Shown: positions 1 through 11,614, numbered from the stretch's first letter. The stretch: 64,000 nucleotides of DNA from Tretioscincus oriximinensis (GCA_022410635.1 JAJVDF010000299.1:597915-661914), one strand, 5' to 3'. Notes: generated by a model not told the origin, from the letters alone. Numbers and translations are program-made.

Positions 1-46
1 TAAAATACACTGTTAAAGTGTTCCATTAATTGTTTTGAGCAGTNTA
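1..46 (-). mobile_element. Truncated Tc/mariner-like hairpin MITE at window edge
   Basis: One arm of a short inverted-repeat element (taaagtgttcc-attaattgttttgagcag). It matches the reverse complement of the complete hairpin at 63010-63086 over about 40 bases, including the loop-side ATACACTGT. The other arm would lie before base 1. The Tc/mariner assignment rests on the TA flanks of the complete copy and is an inference. Confidence 0.6.
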
Positions 47-286
47 TTTACTTTGACATAGGACCCAATCGTTTCCCAGTCACCCATTGGATTCTGAGGA
101 TTTAATTCTTCCAATCGTTAGTGGTTTGAAAATCTTTGCTGCATCTTTAAAGTTGTATTCTGTGCTGAATGCCCTACTGCTCTTACACTTCCGTTCTTTA
201 TAACAGGGTCTTGCAGAATAGGCAGGGACACAAAAATCAATTTGTGGTACTGAAACTTTCATTACAATGAGGTTTGTTACAGCAGG

Positions 287-395
287 GACATTTTTACATT
301 GCTGTCAATTCTGCTGGGACTTTCAAATTTGTTTGTTATACCATGGATTTTGTTATACTGGTGTTATTTATAATGAGGTTTCACCTGTATCCAGA
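287..395 (+). repeat. Unclassified interspersed repeat, copy 1
   Basis: This block is similar to 44488-44596. Shared words include ATTTTTACA, the ggactttcaaa..tgtttgtta core, an attttgttat/atttcattat step, and a final gagRtttcaMctg. Both copies are diverged and neither encodes protein. The family is not recognised. Copy 2 abuts a GC-rich palindromic element, which suggests that element inserted into it. Confidence 0.5.
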
Positions 396-412
396 TAATA
401 TTTGCTCTAATA

Positions 413-542
413 TCCAGCAAGGGGGTCTCATAGCATCTTAGAAACTAATAAGAAAAAGGTAGGTAGCATGAGTTTTCCTAGACAAGTCTACTTCTTCAAA
501 TGCTAGCCACAAGACCTAGAGAAGTCTGCATCAAGAATATCT
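413..542. repeat. Fold-back repeat, left arm
   Basis: This is an arm of a palindromic repeat family: ggtctcatagcatcttaga, then actaataagaaaaaggtagg, then a tagacaagtctacttcttca core. Related copies lie at 737-870, 20970-21060, 35040-35140, 54630-54830 and 57068-57178. The hAT-like MITE at 551-736 has inserted into this repeat, since its 8-bp duplication TGCAAGRG belongs to the repeat's own end. Confidence 0.6.
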
Positions 543-550
543 TGCAAGGG

Positions 551-736
551 TTGGCTGACCAGATGACCCCTTTTTTTTTTTTTNNNGGGGGGGGGGGGTT
601 TNTGAGNAAANTTTTTTCAAAAAAAGATTTTTTTTCAAAAAAANTTTTATTTTTTTTCCTCAGAAAAAACAGGGAGGCACCCCAAAACCGGGTTTTCAAC
701 ACACACACCCAAAATAGGGGTCATCTGGTCAGCCTA
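551..736. mobile_element. hAT-like MITE, 186 bp, with 8-bp target duplication
   Basis: The element has terminal inverted repeats ttggctgaccagatgaccc and, at the right end, the complement ggtcatctggtcagccta. It is flanked by TGCAAGGG (543-550) and TGCAAGAG (737-744), an 8-bp duplication with one mismatch, as expected for hAT transposition. The interior is low complexity (poly-T, G-run, A-run) and ends in an accccaaaaccgggtttt block shared with 62256-62447. No coding capacity, so non-autonomous. Some n bases fall in the homopolymers. Confidence 0.75.
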
Positions 737-870
737 TGCAAGAGGGTCTGATATCCCCTTCGAGACTAACAAGAAAAAAAATAGACAACATGACTTTTGT
801 CTATGGCAACACATGTTGCCTGCTTTTTTCTTGCTAATGTCTAAGATGCTATGAGACCCTCTTGCTATTA
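737..870. repeat. Fold-back repeat with local inverted repeat
   Basis: The left arm (about 741-790; gagggtct, agactaacaagaaaaa, gacaacatg) is the near complement of the right arm (about 811-865; acatgttgcc, ttttttcttgctaatgtct, agaccctc). A transcript would fold into a hairpin of roughly 50 bp with a short loop. It belongs to the same family as 413-542. Confidence 0.6.
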
Positions 871-889
871 TATATTCTGAGCCCAAACG

Positions 890-3200
890 TGGCTACTTCT
901 TTGAAGTACCTGTAGTCTGAAATAGTTGTGCTCTGGATTCATTGGTACTATAANCATATCATCAGTGCCATCTATTTTGAAACAAGGGATAGTGAAGCCA
1001 TATATAGACTAGGAGTATCTTTCAGGAAAGGACATCTTGACTAGATCTTGATTCATGTGACTGGATNCAGGTCATGCGACTGGCCGTGGAGCTGTAGCAC
1101 TGTATGAGATTCTTGTATGTGATTCTCATACGTCCCTCCCGAGAACAAAATAAAAAATATAAAAGTATGTAAAATACCATCACTTGAGACAAAAGTTGTA
1201 TTTTAGAATGCCTGAGGAAGAGAGAGAAAGAGAATTTATTTTATGTGATATTTCTTTCAGTTTGAATATTAGGCTGTTGCACTTTCAGCCCAATTAGAGT
1301 TCTTTGTGATGGTTCATCTTCAGGGCATCTGATTTTCTTTAACGATTCCTTGCACGTGTACTGCTTGAGTAAACTGGGGGAAAATGATGAGATTCATATC
1401 ATTGGAACATCCATGGAGGACCATTCACTCCTGGGTTTGTGTTCAGCTGTACAAACTTTCCTTTTTCATTTCAAGCCTTTTCTATAAATATTATATCTCC
1501 TCATCTCATGTGGCCATCAACCTGTTTTGAAAATACCACAGTTGTTGTAAATGGTGATCGCTTGTGAATAGAATTTTGGCCTTGTGTTCCCTGGGAACTC
1601 GGACTGAATCACAGCTGATTTTCTCTCTGTAAAAAATAGGAGTCGCTAAGTCCATAACTATAGCAAAATTGAAAACGTATTGTAGTCTATGCTGCTGTTC
1701 CAGGTCTTTGTTCTTGAGACACTTAATTCTGAGACAGGAGGAAATCCAGCTGTTAAAGGTTCTTCTTTTTCCCTGTGCAAGGAAGTCACCTGGGGAAATG
1801 CAGCTGGTGATAGATAGATATACAGTATACGTTAATGGTAANGCTAGGTAAGTTATCCCTAAGCTTTTGGTCAATTATCCATGTTACCTAAGCAACATTC
1901 CTGTATGATATCCTTCTAATGCATAGCAGCTGCTGTAATCACTGCTTGTTCCTCCACTAAGTCTTCTGATTGGTTGGCATCTACCGCTGATCCATGGGAT
2001 CAGAAACTGATGCATTTGCAAAAGAACAACCTTCCCTGTCCCAAAAAGAACATGTGTCCTATGGATATCCAACAATAATGCTAGGACTGGCAAGGTGCCT
2101 TACGCTGAAACTGTAATTGGAGAGAGCTTTTGATTGACTTTTGTGGTATTTGTAAGAAGTTTTTGTTCAAATTGCACAGAGGATTATGTCAGCAGAAAAG
2201 CCAGTTTTATCAAGGGTAAAAATTTCCTGATGTAGGAAAATCATGAGTCCATACATATNTAACAATATGAAATAAGGATTTCCATGTCTTTGTGGTTGTG
2301 TTCTATCCTCATGACATTTGCTACTGTATACTGAATTCCCCAAATTCACCACTTTATCCTGCCGTTTGTGCTTTCAACTCTCATTGATATGGGTTTTATA
2401 TAGACTTGTGCAGTAAGATCTTAAGGAGTTGAGGGGTCATTCCATAGTAACTTACGTTACGAACGGATAAGAAAATTAAATGTTCCATTCAGATTTCAAA
2501 GGGGAATTACAAATGAATGTGAATAATTAAAGCACTATTTGATGATCTACATGTGCTTTATTTTTGGTCAACATAACAACCAGGCATGATTTATGCAGCA
2601 GTAGAAATGCTTAAATGTAAAATAGTAAACTTATGTTACAAAAAAATGACGGCTGAATTGTACTCTTTCTTTTAGTTTACAGTTTCTGTTCAGTTATTCA
2701 GCATTTCAGATTGGTACTTTTACCAGTGAAAAGATAAAAACCAAGGTATTTACACCTAATTCCATTGACATAAAATGTGCATAGTTTGCAAATAATCAAC
2801 TTGTGAACTGGTCACTTACATTACAGTAACTTCTGTTACAAAAGAAATAAACTAATGTATTAATAAAAGTGGTTGTAAAAACACTTGTTAAAGCACAATA
2901 TCAATTTTATTCTTGGATGCAATGAAATATGTTTATTTAAATAACATAAAACCATAGTTAACAGGTCAAAATATTTTTTTNAAAAATTCTGTTGACTTTC
3001 AAACTTTTTTCCAAATGGAGATACTTGTTTCTCTAATAAGATGGTAACACTGTTTTCATCCATTTGTATTCATTTATAACTGCTGACAATTTNTGATAAA
3101 ATTTCACTCAAAACTTAAGAGTCACAGTACTGAATAAATACTGTCTTCCCCAGTACGCTGTGATGGTTCCTATTTATCTAATTGCAAAGTGCTTTCAAAT
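890..3200. other. No recognised feature, AT-rich DNA
   Basis: Both strands carry only short open frames with no recognisable protein, and I see no clear repeat family. The 122-codon minus frame near 1506-1874 has no domain-like composition. Confidence 0.5.
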
Positions 3201-3214
3201 AGTTGGGTTAGCGA

Positions 3215-3325
3215 GAGCTGAGTGAAGGGCACGAGCTTTCTCTACAGCCGACACAGGGCTTCGAGAATGAATCTCTTGCGTGAAAGTCTGTTTCTCAACC
3301 ACTACACCACCGTACCTCTTATAAA
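3215..3325 (-). mobile_element. tRNA-derived SINE family 2, head fragment
   Basis: On the minus strand it reads gtgtagtggttgagaaacag (box A-like), then ttctcgaagccctgtg (box B-like), as at 5511-5806 and 58568-58880. Only the tRNA-related head remains. The equivalent head at 14450-14553 is close in sequence. Confidence 0.65.
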
Positions 3326-3770
3326 CTCAGAATTTCCTATTAATTTCTCTAAGCTTCCTTCTACAAATTACAAGAAATTTAGAGTACCTTTATGTTTAGG
3401 TCCATGGGATGAAAGTTATTTGTTCTCGCCCAGCATTCTATTCTGAGAAAGATTGTGTTGCCATAAGACATGGCAAGCTTGCCTCTTGAAATAGGTCTTC
3501 ACATTTCTGGCAATAAGAGGAATTTACTGATTTAATTTTTAAAAGCTTGCATATGCAGAATACTTTGTATCATGTAATGCTTCTTGGCCCTGGTCACATC
3601 TAAATTTTAATCCCACTTCAGTCTATTTTCAGGATATGATGGGGACACCAGAACAAAATGCTGATTTGTTTTTCCATTCTAAAATGGACTGAATATGGTT
3701 TAAAACTTAAGTGGGCATTCCTTGAAACTTATAGGCAAAAGAGTTAGGACAGACAAGGGGAAGTATTTTT

Positions 3771-3946
3771 ACAACAGAAGAAGAGGAATTGGTTTTTATA
3801 CCCCGCTTTTCTCACCTGTTGAGACTCAAAGCAGCTTACAAAGTTGCAAGCTAATTGAAGGCGTTCACGTCCAATACAGTAGGGGCTCAAAACCAGATTT
3901 CTCAGGTGAAAGACTGTCTCCTTAGCGANTGCACCATTCGAGGGTC
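3771..3946 (-). mobile_element. tRNA-derived SINE family 2, internally deleted
   Basis: The minus strand starts with a tRNA-like head (ctaaggagacagtctttcac) and ends in aaaagcggggtataaaaacc followed by a short GAA/TTC tract. The middle region present in full copies (tgaattgcaagaaattgca) is largely missing. It abuts a LINE tail at 3947. Confidence 0.7.
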
Positions 3947-4270
3947 TTTGGTCTATGGAATTTACTTCAAGAAGGAGTGGTGGTTGCTAGCAGCCTGGAC
4001 AGCTTTAAGACATGATTAGAAAAGTTCATGGAAGCCAAGAGTATAAATAGGTACNACGATGGATCTCTTGCCTCTGGGGTAGAACAACAGGCGGTATTCC
4101 TGAAGTACCATTTGCTGAAAGTTGAGAACAGGTGAGGGTACTTGACTTCTTCTGCTTGACCTCTTCTGCTTGACTTCCCAGGTACAATTGGTGAGCTACT
4201 GTGTGAGACAGAGTGCTGGATTAGGTGGGCTATAACCCAATTAAGCAGGGCTCTTCTTATGTTCTTAAGT
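3947..4270 (+). mobile_element. CR1/L2-clade LINE 3' end with TTCTTATG tail
   Basis: The first bases encode the reverse-transcriptase C-terminal remnant (W-MEFTS..EWWLLAAWTALRHD-like, compare 61540-61630). A 3' region follows with gtacaattggtgagctactg and gtgtgagacagagtgctgga, ending gcagggctcttcttatgttctt. The same tail occurs at 14615, 15941, 16294, 25595, 32311, 35311, 53787 and 61740. 5'-truncated, with no intact frame. Confidence 0.75.
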
Positions 4271-4274
4271 GTGA

Positions 4275-5510
4275 CCAGAGCCCTTGGAAAAATGCACACT
4301 GCCTGAGATTCGACTTCATGCATGTTCTATAAAGTTGAAATTTTTAATCATATGTATATATTCTGTTCTTTACCTATTAAATCACTGGGAATTAGTAATA
4401 TCTTTGCCCATTTATGCGGATTGCTTTATAGATTTCACAGAGAGATTTGGTTACCTTATAATCCTAGCACCGTCCTTCGGCTTGGCATTAATTTCCTCCC
4501 TTGCTTATCTTTCTGTCTTCAAGAACTGCATAAAACATTGTAATTGTATAAGTTCCTCACTGGTGCAGGGAGCCTGACAATTTCCTTTATAATACCTTGC
4601 TTCCATCTAGTCGCATAACTCTTATTTTCCTTCCTCTTTTGCAAGTCAGATTTAAATATTGATAAATAGCATCTTTAAAAATGACCACACCTTTTGTTAT
4701 GTGAACTAGTCTTAGCTGTTGGAAATATCTCATTCAAGCTGCTCTAGCCAAATATTTGGCCCTGTCTGTCAACATGCTTTTGACAGAAATAGTTTTATAA
4801 CATATTGGGTTTTTGTCAGTTTCCAATTAAGGGAACAATCATGCACGTTTGTGGTAAAAACCAAGAAGTTTAGTGTGTGTCTGGCACAGATCCAGATTCC
4901 CCTACTCAAAAAAAAGGGGAGATTCAAATGGAGCAGAGAAATCTTAAGAACTGCATTTTTCCCCCACAATGTGTCAAAAGGGTCTCTGCTTACTTTGGAT
5001 TAGGAAAGTAGCTCTTTGTGCACTCAACGAGCAATTAATTCCAGCTTCAGGATGTTGAGTTTAGGTTCCTGAAACCGCAAACGTTCGTTTGGGTTGGATT
5101 TTTTTTTCTTTTTTTAAAAAAAATTGTGTAAAGTAATTCCAGCTAGAGGGAGTCCAATAACGACATTCCTGTCTTCTTGTGCAATGGACGAAATGAAGCT
5201 TCGTGTAATACTGGAATCTGGCTGCAGAGCCTTGGACAATTCTTTTTCCTTTATCCCTCCTCAAATATTTATTTTCAGAAAAGCAGCACTGAAACCTAGA
5301 ATTGTGAAATGGGCCAGAAATGTTTCTTTTGGAAGAAAGTGCCTTATTTATTTATTTNTTTCTATTACTCTCCTGTTTTATACCTCACTAGCGGAATTAG
5401 CACGTTGTGTTATGGTAATGCAAAGGGCTCTAGCCCTTCCTTCCCTTGCTCTGATCCATGCCTCCACCTACCCTCTTCCCTCCCTTGCCCCTCCCATCCC
5501 TTTTTTACTT
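4275..5510. other. No recognised feature
   Basis: Single-copy AT-rich DNA with a pyrimidine-rich tract at about 5434-5515. The overlapping open frames there look like chance frames. No repeat boundary or RNA gene is visible. Confidence 0.45.
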
Positions 5511-5806
5511 GCTACTTATAGCTCAGTCTCTTAGGAATTCGTCTCTCGCCTGGGAGATGGAGTTTCGAAGCCCTGTGTGGGACGTGGGGATGAGTGAGCA
5601 CCTTCCACTAGCCTGTAGCTCTAGCCAACCCAGCTATTCGAAAGCATGAATTGCAAGAAATTGCAACTGACTGCAAGTAGATACATGGGAACTACCACAA
5701 CCTGGTGGGGAAGATAGAATGGAAGCCTTCGGGCAAAATATATCCTTGAAAGCCACTTTGAGTCCCTTTGAAAGGTGAGAAAAGCGGGGTATAAGAACCA
5801 AGTTCT
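5511..5806 (+). mobile_element. tRNA-derived SINE family 2, near full length
   Basis: Order of parts: tRNA-like head with box A (tagctcagtctcttagg) and box B (gtttcgaagccctgtg); a middle with aacccagctattcgaaagca, the duplicated tgaattgcaagaaattgcaa, and agtagatacatgggaac; then a tail tttgagtccctttgaaaggt and gcggggtataagaaccaa. It is followed by a pyrimidine tract instead of poly(A). Parallel copies at 13211, 32676 and 58568 support it. Confidence 0.85.
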
Positions 5807-5870
5807 TCTTCTTCTTCTTCTTCTCCTTCTCCTTCTTCTTTTCCTTCTTCTCCCCTTCTCCCATTCCTCC
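5806..5870 (+). repeat. (TTC)n/(TTCTCC)n microsatellite tail of SINE
   Basis: This is a pure pyrimidine trinucleotide tract directly after the SINE tail. Other copies of the same SINE family end in TTC, TCC or ATC repeats (56625-56690, 58858-58880), so the tract was probably seeded by the SINE. Confidence 0.8.
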
Positions 5871-5874
5871 TTTG

Positions 5875-6840
5875 GTCTCCCTCCTTATTTTTCTCCCTCC
5901 CTCTCTGGAGTTCACCAAAGTTCTGAGTCCTGCCATTGGTCTCTGGAGACTGCTAAAGTTCTAAGCTCTGTCATTGGTCATTATACTTTAGAATGTTGCA
6001 CTCTCTGATACACATTTTACTATTTGAACAGATACATAAAACCAATATTGGACTACAATAAAAAGGAACTCTTTAAAGCCTCATTTGCTCTTATCAGTCT
6101 TAAAACTTTTAATAGAAACATCACAGTTTGATCCATCAGATTTTATTGATCAAAATGAACAGCAGGGCAGGCTGCTCTACTTTAGAAGTGGACTATCACT
6201 TCATACAAATTGTGGTGCCTGGTACTACAGATGACATTGCACTGCCTCTTGTGGTGCAAAGAGAATCTCATGTTGTGATTCGCGCATTCTCATATCAATT
6301 ACAGGCAGGTGGTTGTTCTCTCTGGGTTTAAGTGCTAATTGTGAATCACCTTTGGATAGACCACCATTTTCCAGATGAGGTAAAAATGCTAAGTGGCTGT
6401 GGAGTGTGCTGAATGTGCATAGCTCTTGCAGCCACTCCTAGGGATGTAGAAAGAGATTGCAATATCTAGGTTAAGCCTTCCATTCTGAACTCCTGGTTAC
6501 ATATCCAGCGTTCCACACACACACTGGCAGAGCCATCTGGAGCCCCCTTACAGGACCCATTCACCTAATACACTGCGATTCGAAGGCCTTCACTTCGATC
6601 TTGAAAACACTGTGAGCAGGAGGAGGAGAAAGCTGTCTCCTTGCAACATACTGCACCAAAGTTGATATAATGCACAGGATTGGAGAAGGTTTGTTACACC
6701 CAGCAATTAAGGCTTTAAAATTGTGTTCAGACACAAGGTCAGGTAGAGGACGTAGCTTCGGTGGTCTTCCAACCCTTGTGCCCCATTTAGTCTCCCATTA
6801 CTATACCACTGATCACTTCCGTGAGCCATGAACATGTTCT
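5875..6840. other. No recognised gene
   Basis: The 6480-6840 part is somewhat GC-richer (acacacactggcagagccat) and leads into the repeat at 6848-7018. I cannot define its boundaries. The remainder is unassigned. Confidence 0.35.
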
Positions 6841-6847
6841 ATTTGCA

Positions 6848-7018
6848 AGTGCACTACAGCTAATGTGAATTAGCCAGCATTATTACACATGTAGAACAGA
6901 TTAATGTGCTTTACAAGTTAAGGACTGTTAATGTGTTTTACCACTGTTTGTACACAGACAAAATGGAATATTGAGTTCCCTAAAACAGAATACTGAACCT
7001 GTCAAACAGGGCCTAAAA
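6848..7018 (+). repeat. Unclassified interspersed repeat, copy 1 of 3
   Basis: It shares ttagccagcattattacaca, taatgtgttttacc, and a gagttccctaaaac..atactga end with 38060-38260 and 59086-59285. Paired words such as ttagggagctgt and agctccctaaaa in the related copies indicate inverted-repeat internal structure, typical of a MITE. Ends are not defined. Confidence 0.5.
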
Positions 7019-7284
7019 CACCATATAACAGTGGGAAGGAACCTGCTTCTTTAGTCAAATGTGAGGAAAAAGAAGTGAGTGACTAAATATACACAATGAG
7101 AAAGTAAAATGCACTTCAGAGGATAGGTTGTTTCGTAGCCAAGGGGCTACCACAGAGGGACAATTTCATGTACTCTTGTACTACTGTCAATAGAGGTAGC
7201 AGTACCAAGATCACTTCTCCCTCAGGTTTATGTCTTATTTTGTGTATTTCATCTTTTTATTATTNTATTCTACCCCCAGACCTT

Positions 7285-7385
7285 TAGAGGGTAGATAGGT
7301 AGGTAGGTTGGTTTACTATTTGATTTGATATAAATTCTTAAATAAAATAAATGGGTGGGTGAGTGGGTAGGGTAGGTAGGTATTC
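7285..7385 (+). repeat. Simple-sequence tract (GGTA/GGTG-rich)
   Basis: Degenerate tandem gtaggtaggt and gggtgggtgagtgggtag motifs flank an AT-rich ataaataaaat segment. Confidence 0.6.
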
Positions 7386-7469
7386 TATTTGCATTTATCT
7401 TAATTCTGGATTGTGGTCTCCCATAGTCCCTCATCCATACACTATGCAGATTAGAAAGATATCTGCTTT

Positions 7470-7660
7470 TTGCTAGTCCATTTCACTTGCACCAGATGAA
7501 GCATAGTAAGCGTGACTGTGCAGTCTCCCAGTTCTTCCACACTTGTACTCAAAGCTTGCTGAGTGACCTTGGCTAGTCACCATTCTTCGAAACGCTGTCA
7601 ACTCACCTACTTCATAAAGTGTTTGTTGTGAAGAAAAGAACAGATTCTGTTCTGTGCACA
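7470..7660 (+). mobile_element. Sauria-type tRNA-derived SINE fragment
   Basis: The core gctgagtgaccttggctagtc, then ctcacctacttcataaagtg and tttgttgtgaagaaaag, matches the body of the SINE copies at 11615, 35491 and 43050 in opposite orientation. The head is decayed and the tail absent. Confidence 0.65.
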
Positions 7661-7664
7661 ATGG

Positions 7665-8900
7665 GCTCCATATTAGACCAGACTGAACTCACCTACAGTT
7701 TGTGCTGACATATCATAGTGCAGAGAACATTAGCTTTTCAGATGAATTTCTTTCTGCATTGGACCTTATTCTTACTATAAAATAGAGATCTGCCATCCAC
7801 CTACTAGTGAAGATAATGACAAACCTTGGCAGTGCCTGCCATAGTCTGCTTTACAATGCAGGTGGCAGGTCTCCATTCTGGAATAAACCTTGGGGAGAAA
7901 GGTTTGCTAAATTCTTGGTAAGCAGAAGCATATCATAATGCAGGCAAGACACATAGCCCCTATTTCATACACCCAGATCTTGATCTCAACAGGCCTAAAC
8001 TTGTAAAATGTCCATTTTTTATAAATAATCAGAAGTAGACATCTGAAGAAGTAGATGGGTNACCTTTCTCCTGTTAGTTTCCAAGTGCTGGACTATTTTT
8101 CTAAAGTTACGGTAGTTCTGTAGATTTAATGTTAGTACCGTCATACCTTGAAAACTGCTTCTCAGTTGTTCATTTCCCTATAATGAGCCTCTAAATCAGT
8201 AGGATTTTTATTGCTCACCTAATACACTTCATGATCATTTCTGCTCAGACTTATAGCATTGGCCCTTTTCACTTGCATGTCTGCAAGATCAAATGACCCT
8301 CTAAGATTTTTCTATATTTTCAATGGGCGGCAACCTCAGCTCCCAAAATACGTGCTGTTACTATTCCCACGACGCTGTCTCTGTATGTTACTGTAGCTGA
8401 AATATATTTCTCCACATATGGAAACAGGCAGAAATCATAAATTTCAGCATTAGGGAAAGTTCTGAGCTTTTAACATTAAACCTTCTTGAGAATTAACCAT
8501 ATCTAATATCTCTCCATTTTAACATTCTCTTGCCTATATGAAATACACTCCCAAATTACAGCTGTGCTCCTGACATTCAGCATGTCAGCACCATTTATGT
8601 CGAAGGATAAAATATAGTTTCTTCTGACATTCTGAGGGCAGTCGATTTTTTTAAAAGAAATTCTTTTGAGAGTTTGATTACTGCTAACTCCTTACTGCTT
8701 GCTCTCAAAAGTAAAAAAAATGGTGGTAACTTGGGAGACTTTAAATAAAAAACCTAGCTCTGATTCTTAATACGTTTTTCAGCCCTTAAAAAATCAGTTT
8801 AATTCAGATTTTTTCCTTGACTAAACTAGAAAGAAAATTAAATCAAGTTCATTCTTCAGAAGTAGTCCCACCATGCAGGTGGCATGAGCAGACAGCACAA
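7665..8900. other. No recognised feature
   Basis: AT-rich unassigned sequence with no coding signal, no clear repeat and no RNA gene. Confidence 0.4.
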
Positions 8901-8904
8901 GAGG

Positions 8905-9089
8905 AGGAGGAGGAGTAAATCATTTTTATACCCCACTTTTCTCAACCCAAAGGGAATCACAGTGTTTTATATAAATTTCTGTTCTCTTCACAACAGACAC
9001 CTTGTCAAGTAGGTGGTGCTTAGGTTATGGGTTAAGGTGACTTCCAGGTAAGAATCCGGCACTCTTACTACTACACCAGACTGGCTCTC
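8905..9089 (-). mobile_element. tRNA-derived SINE, hybrid tail
   Basis: The minus strand starts agagccagtctggtgtagta (Sauria-like head) and ends gagaaaagtggggtataaaa with a short CCT/TCC tract, which is the family-2 tail. It therefore combines features of the two SINE groups. The body around cacaacagacaccttgtcaa is conserved. Confidence 0.7.
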
Positions 9090-9469
9090 ACAGGGGACAT
9101 GAGCTTCTGAGCACTGGACTGAGCAAGCAAGGGGCAAAACTATGGGGGCGCTGGAACTGAACTCACATGCCCTCATCTCTGGTGCATTTTTAAGAACTTG
9201 ATTGCCACATGGTATGCTTGTTCTAGGTGGAATATATCATCACCAAGATGGGAGGGCTTGGGAATCCCTGGGTGGGACACTGGTGTCCCAGTCACCGTGG
9301 GCCTAGTCACAACCCTGTTCAGAATTGAAGAAAAATTAAAAGTAAATGTATGTCCAGGGGCAAACTATTTTGAAAGTTCTTTTCTTTCACTATTTATGGC
9401 CAACATAGATATTCCAACAGTTCTCAAACACGTCCCAGGCATCGAACTTCATCTTTCAGTCATCATCTG

Positions 9470-9556
9470 GACAGTCATCTTCCTGGGATGGTTTAATGAA
9501 TCCTGCATTGAGCAGAGGGTTGGACCCTTCCAACTCTATGATTCTATGAACATTAT
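9470..9556 (+). mobile_element. CR1 LINE 3' end
   Basis: It contains tcctgcattgagcagagggt, tggacccttccaactctatg and the characteristic attctatg tail. Only the terminal part is present, as expected for 5'-truncated CR1 copies. Confidence 0.85.
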
Positions 9557-9559
9557 CCT

Positions 9560-11080
9560 GCGTCTATTCATTTACATTTTAAATTTGCAGTGTCCTTGTA
9601 AGGGACATTGGATTCAATAGTAGGGCCTGGACCCATAGACCCCAAAACTCACGGGCAAATTCACTGTGCAAGCCAGAGGACGTACTATGGAGATCAATTC
9701 TGGCTATCAGTTCTAGGTAAAGATTGCAATGCAGAATGCAATAAATCATACTAGTTTTCACAACAAGATCCTGTGGGATCTTGTTGCAAGGCAATCAACT
9801 CCCCAAGTGCAAAGCAATCTGGCATCTCTCTCCCAGCATCCCTCCCCAGTTCAACAATGTGCATTGCATGCCACATCAGAGGNACTAGTTGGAGCCCTGA
9901 TCACGCTTTCAGACAGTCACCTCAAAGGAACCTCAAAAATTGAATCAGCAGGGATGTTTGTCTCCTTCATTCCCCAAGTAACCCAACTCTGATTTAAGGC
10001 ATGCAATTTCCACAAAAACAAGTATAATTTGTGATGCCACAATTCTCCCACTGAATCGATAACACAGTTTAATTTTCTAAAATCCATCCTTGTGCACACT
10101 TTCTGGACCATCTACACCTCTAGACACAGAGTGAAAAAGTATGATTGTTCTGACTCTCTCTAGTCCCAAATGAAATTCACAAAAGAAGCTCCTCAGACAG
10201 GGAGCAGTTTCCTTTTCACACACTGAATGACTGCTTATCATCCATCCATTTCTGACTTCCCAGAATAAGTCAGATCATAAATTTCCATTGGTAATAGTCC
10301 CTTAGCTGTATAATTTATTGCTACTAAGGGTGTCGTCCGTTGACTGGCTGTGTTTTAATTTGGAAGAGCTAAATCTCTCGTTAACTTTAAAGTATGGTAG
10401 CTACACTGTTGTCAAGTTGTTGCAAATTCTGAAGTGTGTGAGGTTTTTCTGTCCCATAGCCACCTATGCTTCTTACTTCTCAGAAAAGATGTGAAAATTA
10501 GAATATATTGCAGGGTGTCGTATAAAGCAATTATCTGTGAATATAAAAAGGCTTTTTAACAAACAAGTAGCATTGTTATAATTATTTTAAATGAAAAATA
10601 AAGTCAGTTTCTCAGACACCTAGAGATTGTGTGGATAACTTTATTAGTTCTCACTTCGAGGTCCACAGTGCAGATGCTAATCTAATACAAATGCATTAAA
10701 GCACAGAACAAAATAGAACAGAAGAAAACTTCATTTGCTAAGCAAACCCTTGGCGTTAAAGAAACTTTATCCAGTCAAAAACGTGTCTTTTTTTTCAATT
10801 TCCTTTTTTTCCTGCAATTTCCTGCCCACAGTTAAATAGTTAGTGAAAAGATGAAAAAACAGCTTGGATTCTTTTCTTTAATGATGGAAATGGAATTTAA
10901 ATAATTAAAATACATTTTCTTTAACAAAGACATATTAAAAACATCTGCTGAGACTGATATAATTCTGTTTTCTTTGTATTTCTAATTTTTGAAATCATCG
11001 TAGGTATGCTTGCGTATTTGAGTAAGTCAAAATCACTGTGCTTAAATACATTTTCAATACAAGGCAGTAAATGACCAGCT
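9560..11080. other. No recognised feature
   Basis: Unassigned sequence; AT-rich from about 10300. Open frames here are below 90 codons and unremarkable. Confidence 0.4.
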
Positions 11081-11093
11081 GGACATGTTAAAA

Positions 11094-11160
11094 TCACTCT
11101 TTCAATGAGGCCATATTGTTAAAGAGTATGTTTAANAATAGGGCCTCAATGAAAGAGTGA
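11094..11160. repeat. Stem-loop with 19-bp arms
   Basis: The arm tcactctttcaatgaggcc (11094-11112) pairs with ggcctcaatgaaagagtga (11142-11160), with one mismatch and a 29-nt loop containing one n. Size and shape fit a small fold-back MITE remnant or a hairpin RNA precursor. The sequence alone does not distinguish these. Confidence 0.6.
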
Positions 11161-11614
11161 ACTTCAATATTATATATGTATAAGGAGTACATTGTTCAAG
11201 AGCATATTAACTTCAAATTAAATTCTCATGACAGCTGGATAAATACCGATAGAATTTTAAATGATCTGGTGGTGGTCAGTGCAGGACTGTAGAGTCAATA
11301 TATAAATCCTTTGATTCCAACTTCTTTATTTATGATACTTCCAACTCTGACTTGATTCCAGTAACTCAGAATTGCTTCCAGCTCCAGGATTCTGATTCCG
11401 ACTCCATAGCTGTTCTTGAAATTAAAATGTATATCTTGAAAATAATTTATAAGATATTGAAAAAGAATCAATTTGATAATATAGAAACATTAGCAGTATA
11501 TTATAGTGGCTGCCCAATACATATATATATATTAAGATAANATTATTCTTAGTGGAATGAGTAAGTCATCCAGTGAGATGCCAATTCTATACTTTGCCTC
11601 AATACAGGTCCATA

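Noticed and set aside
551..751. 83-codon open frame over the first MITE
   Set aside because: Made of poly-F/K homopolymer translation with undetermined bases.
413..870. CRISPR-like array from repeated words
   Set aside because: The repeats are inverted arms of a fold-back element, not regularly spaced direct repeats, and the host is a vertebrate.
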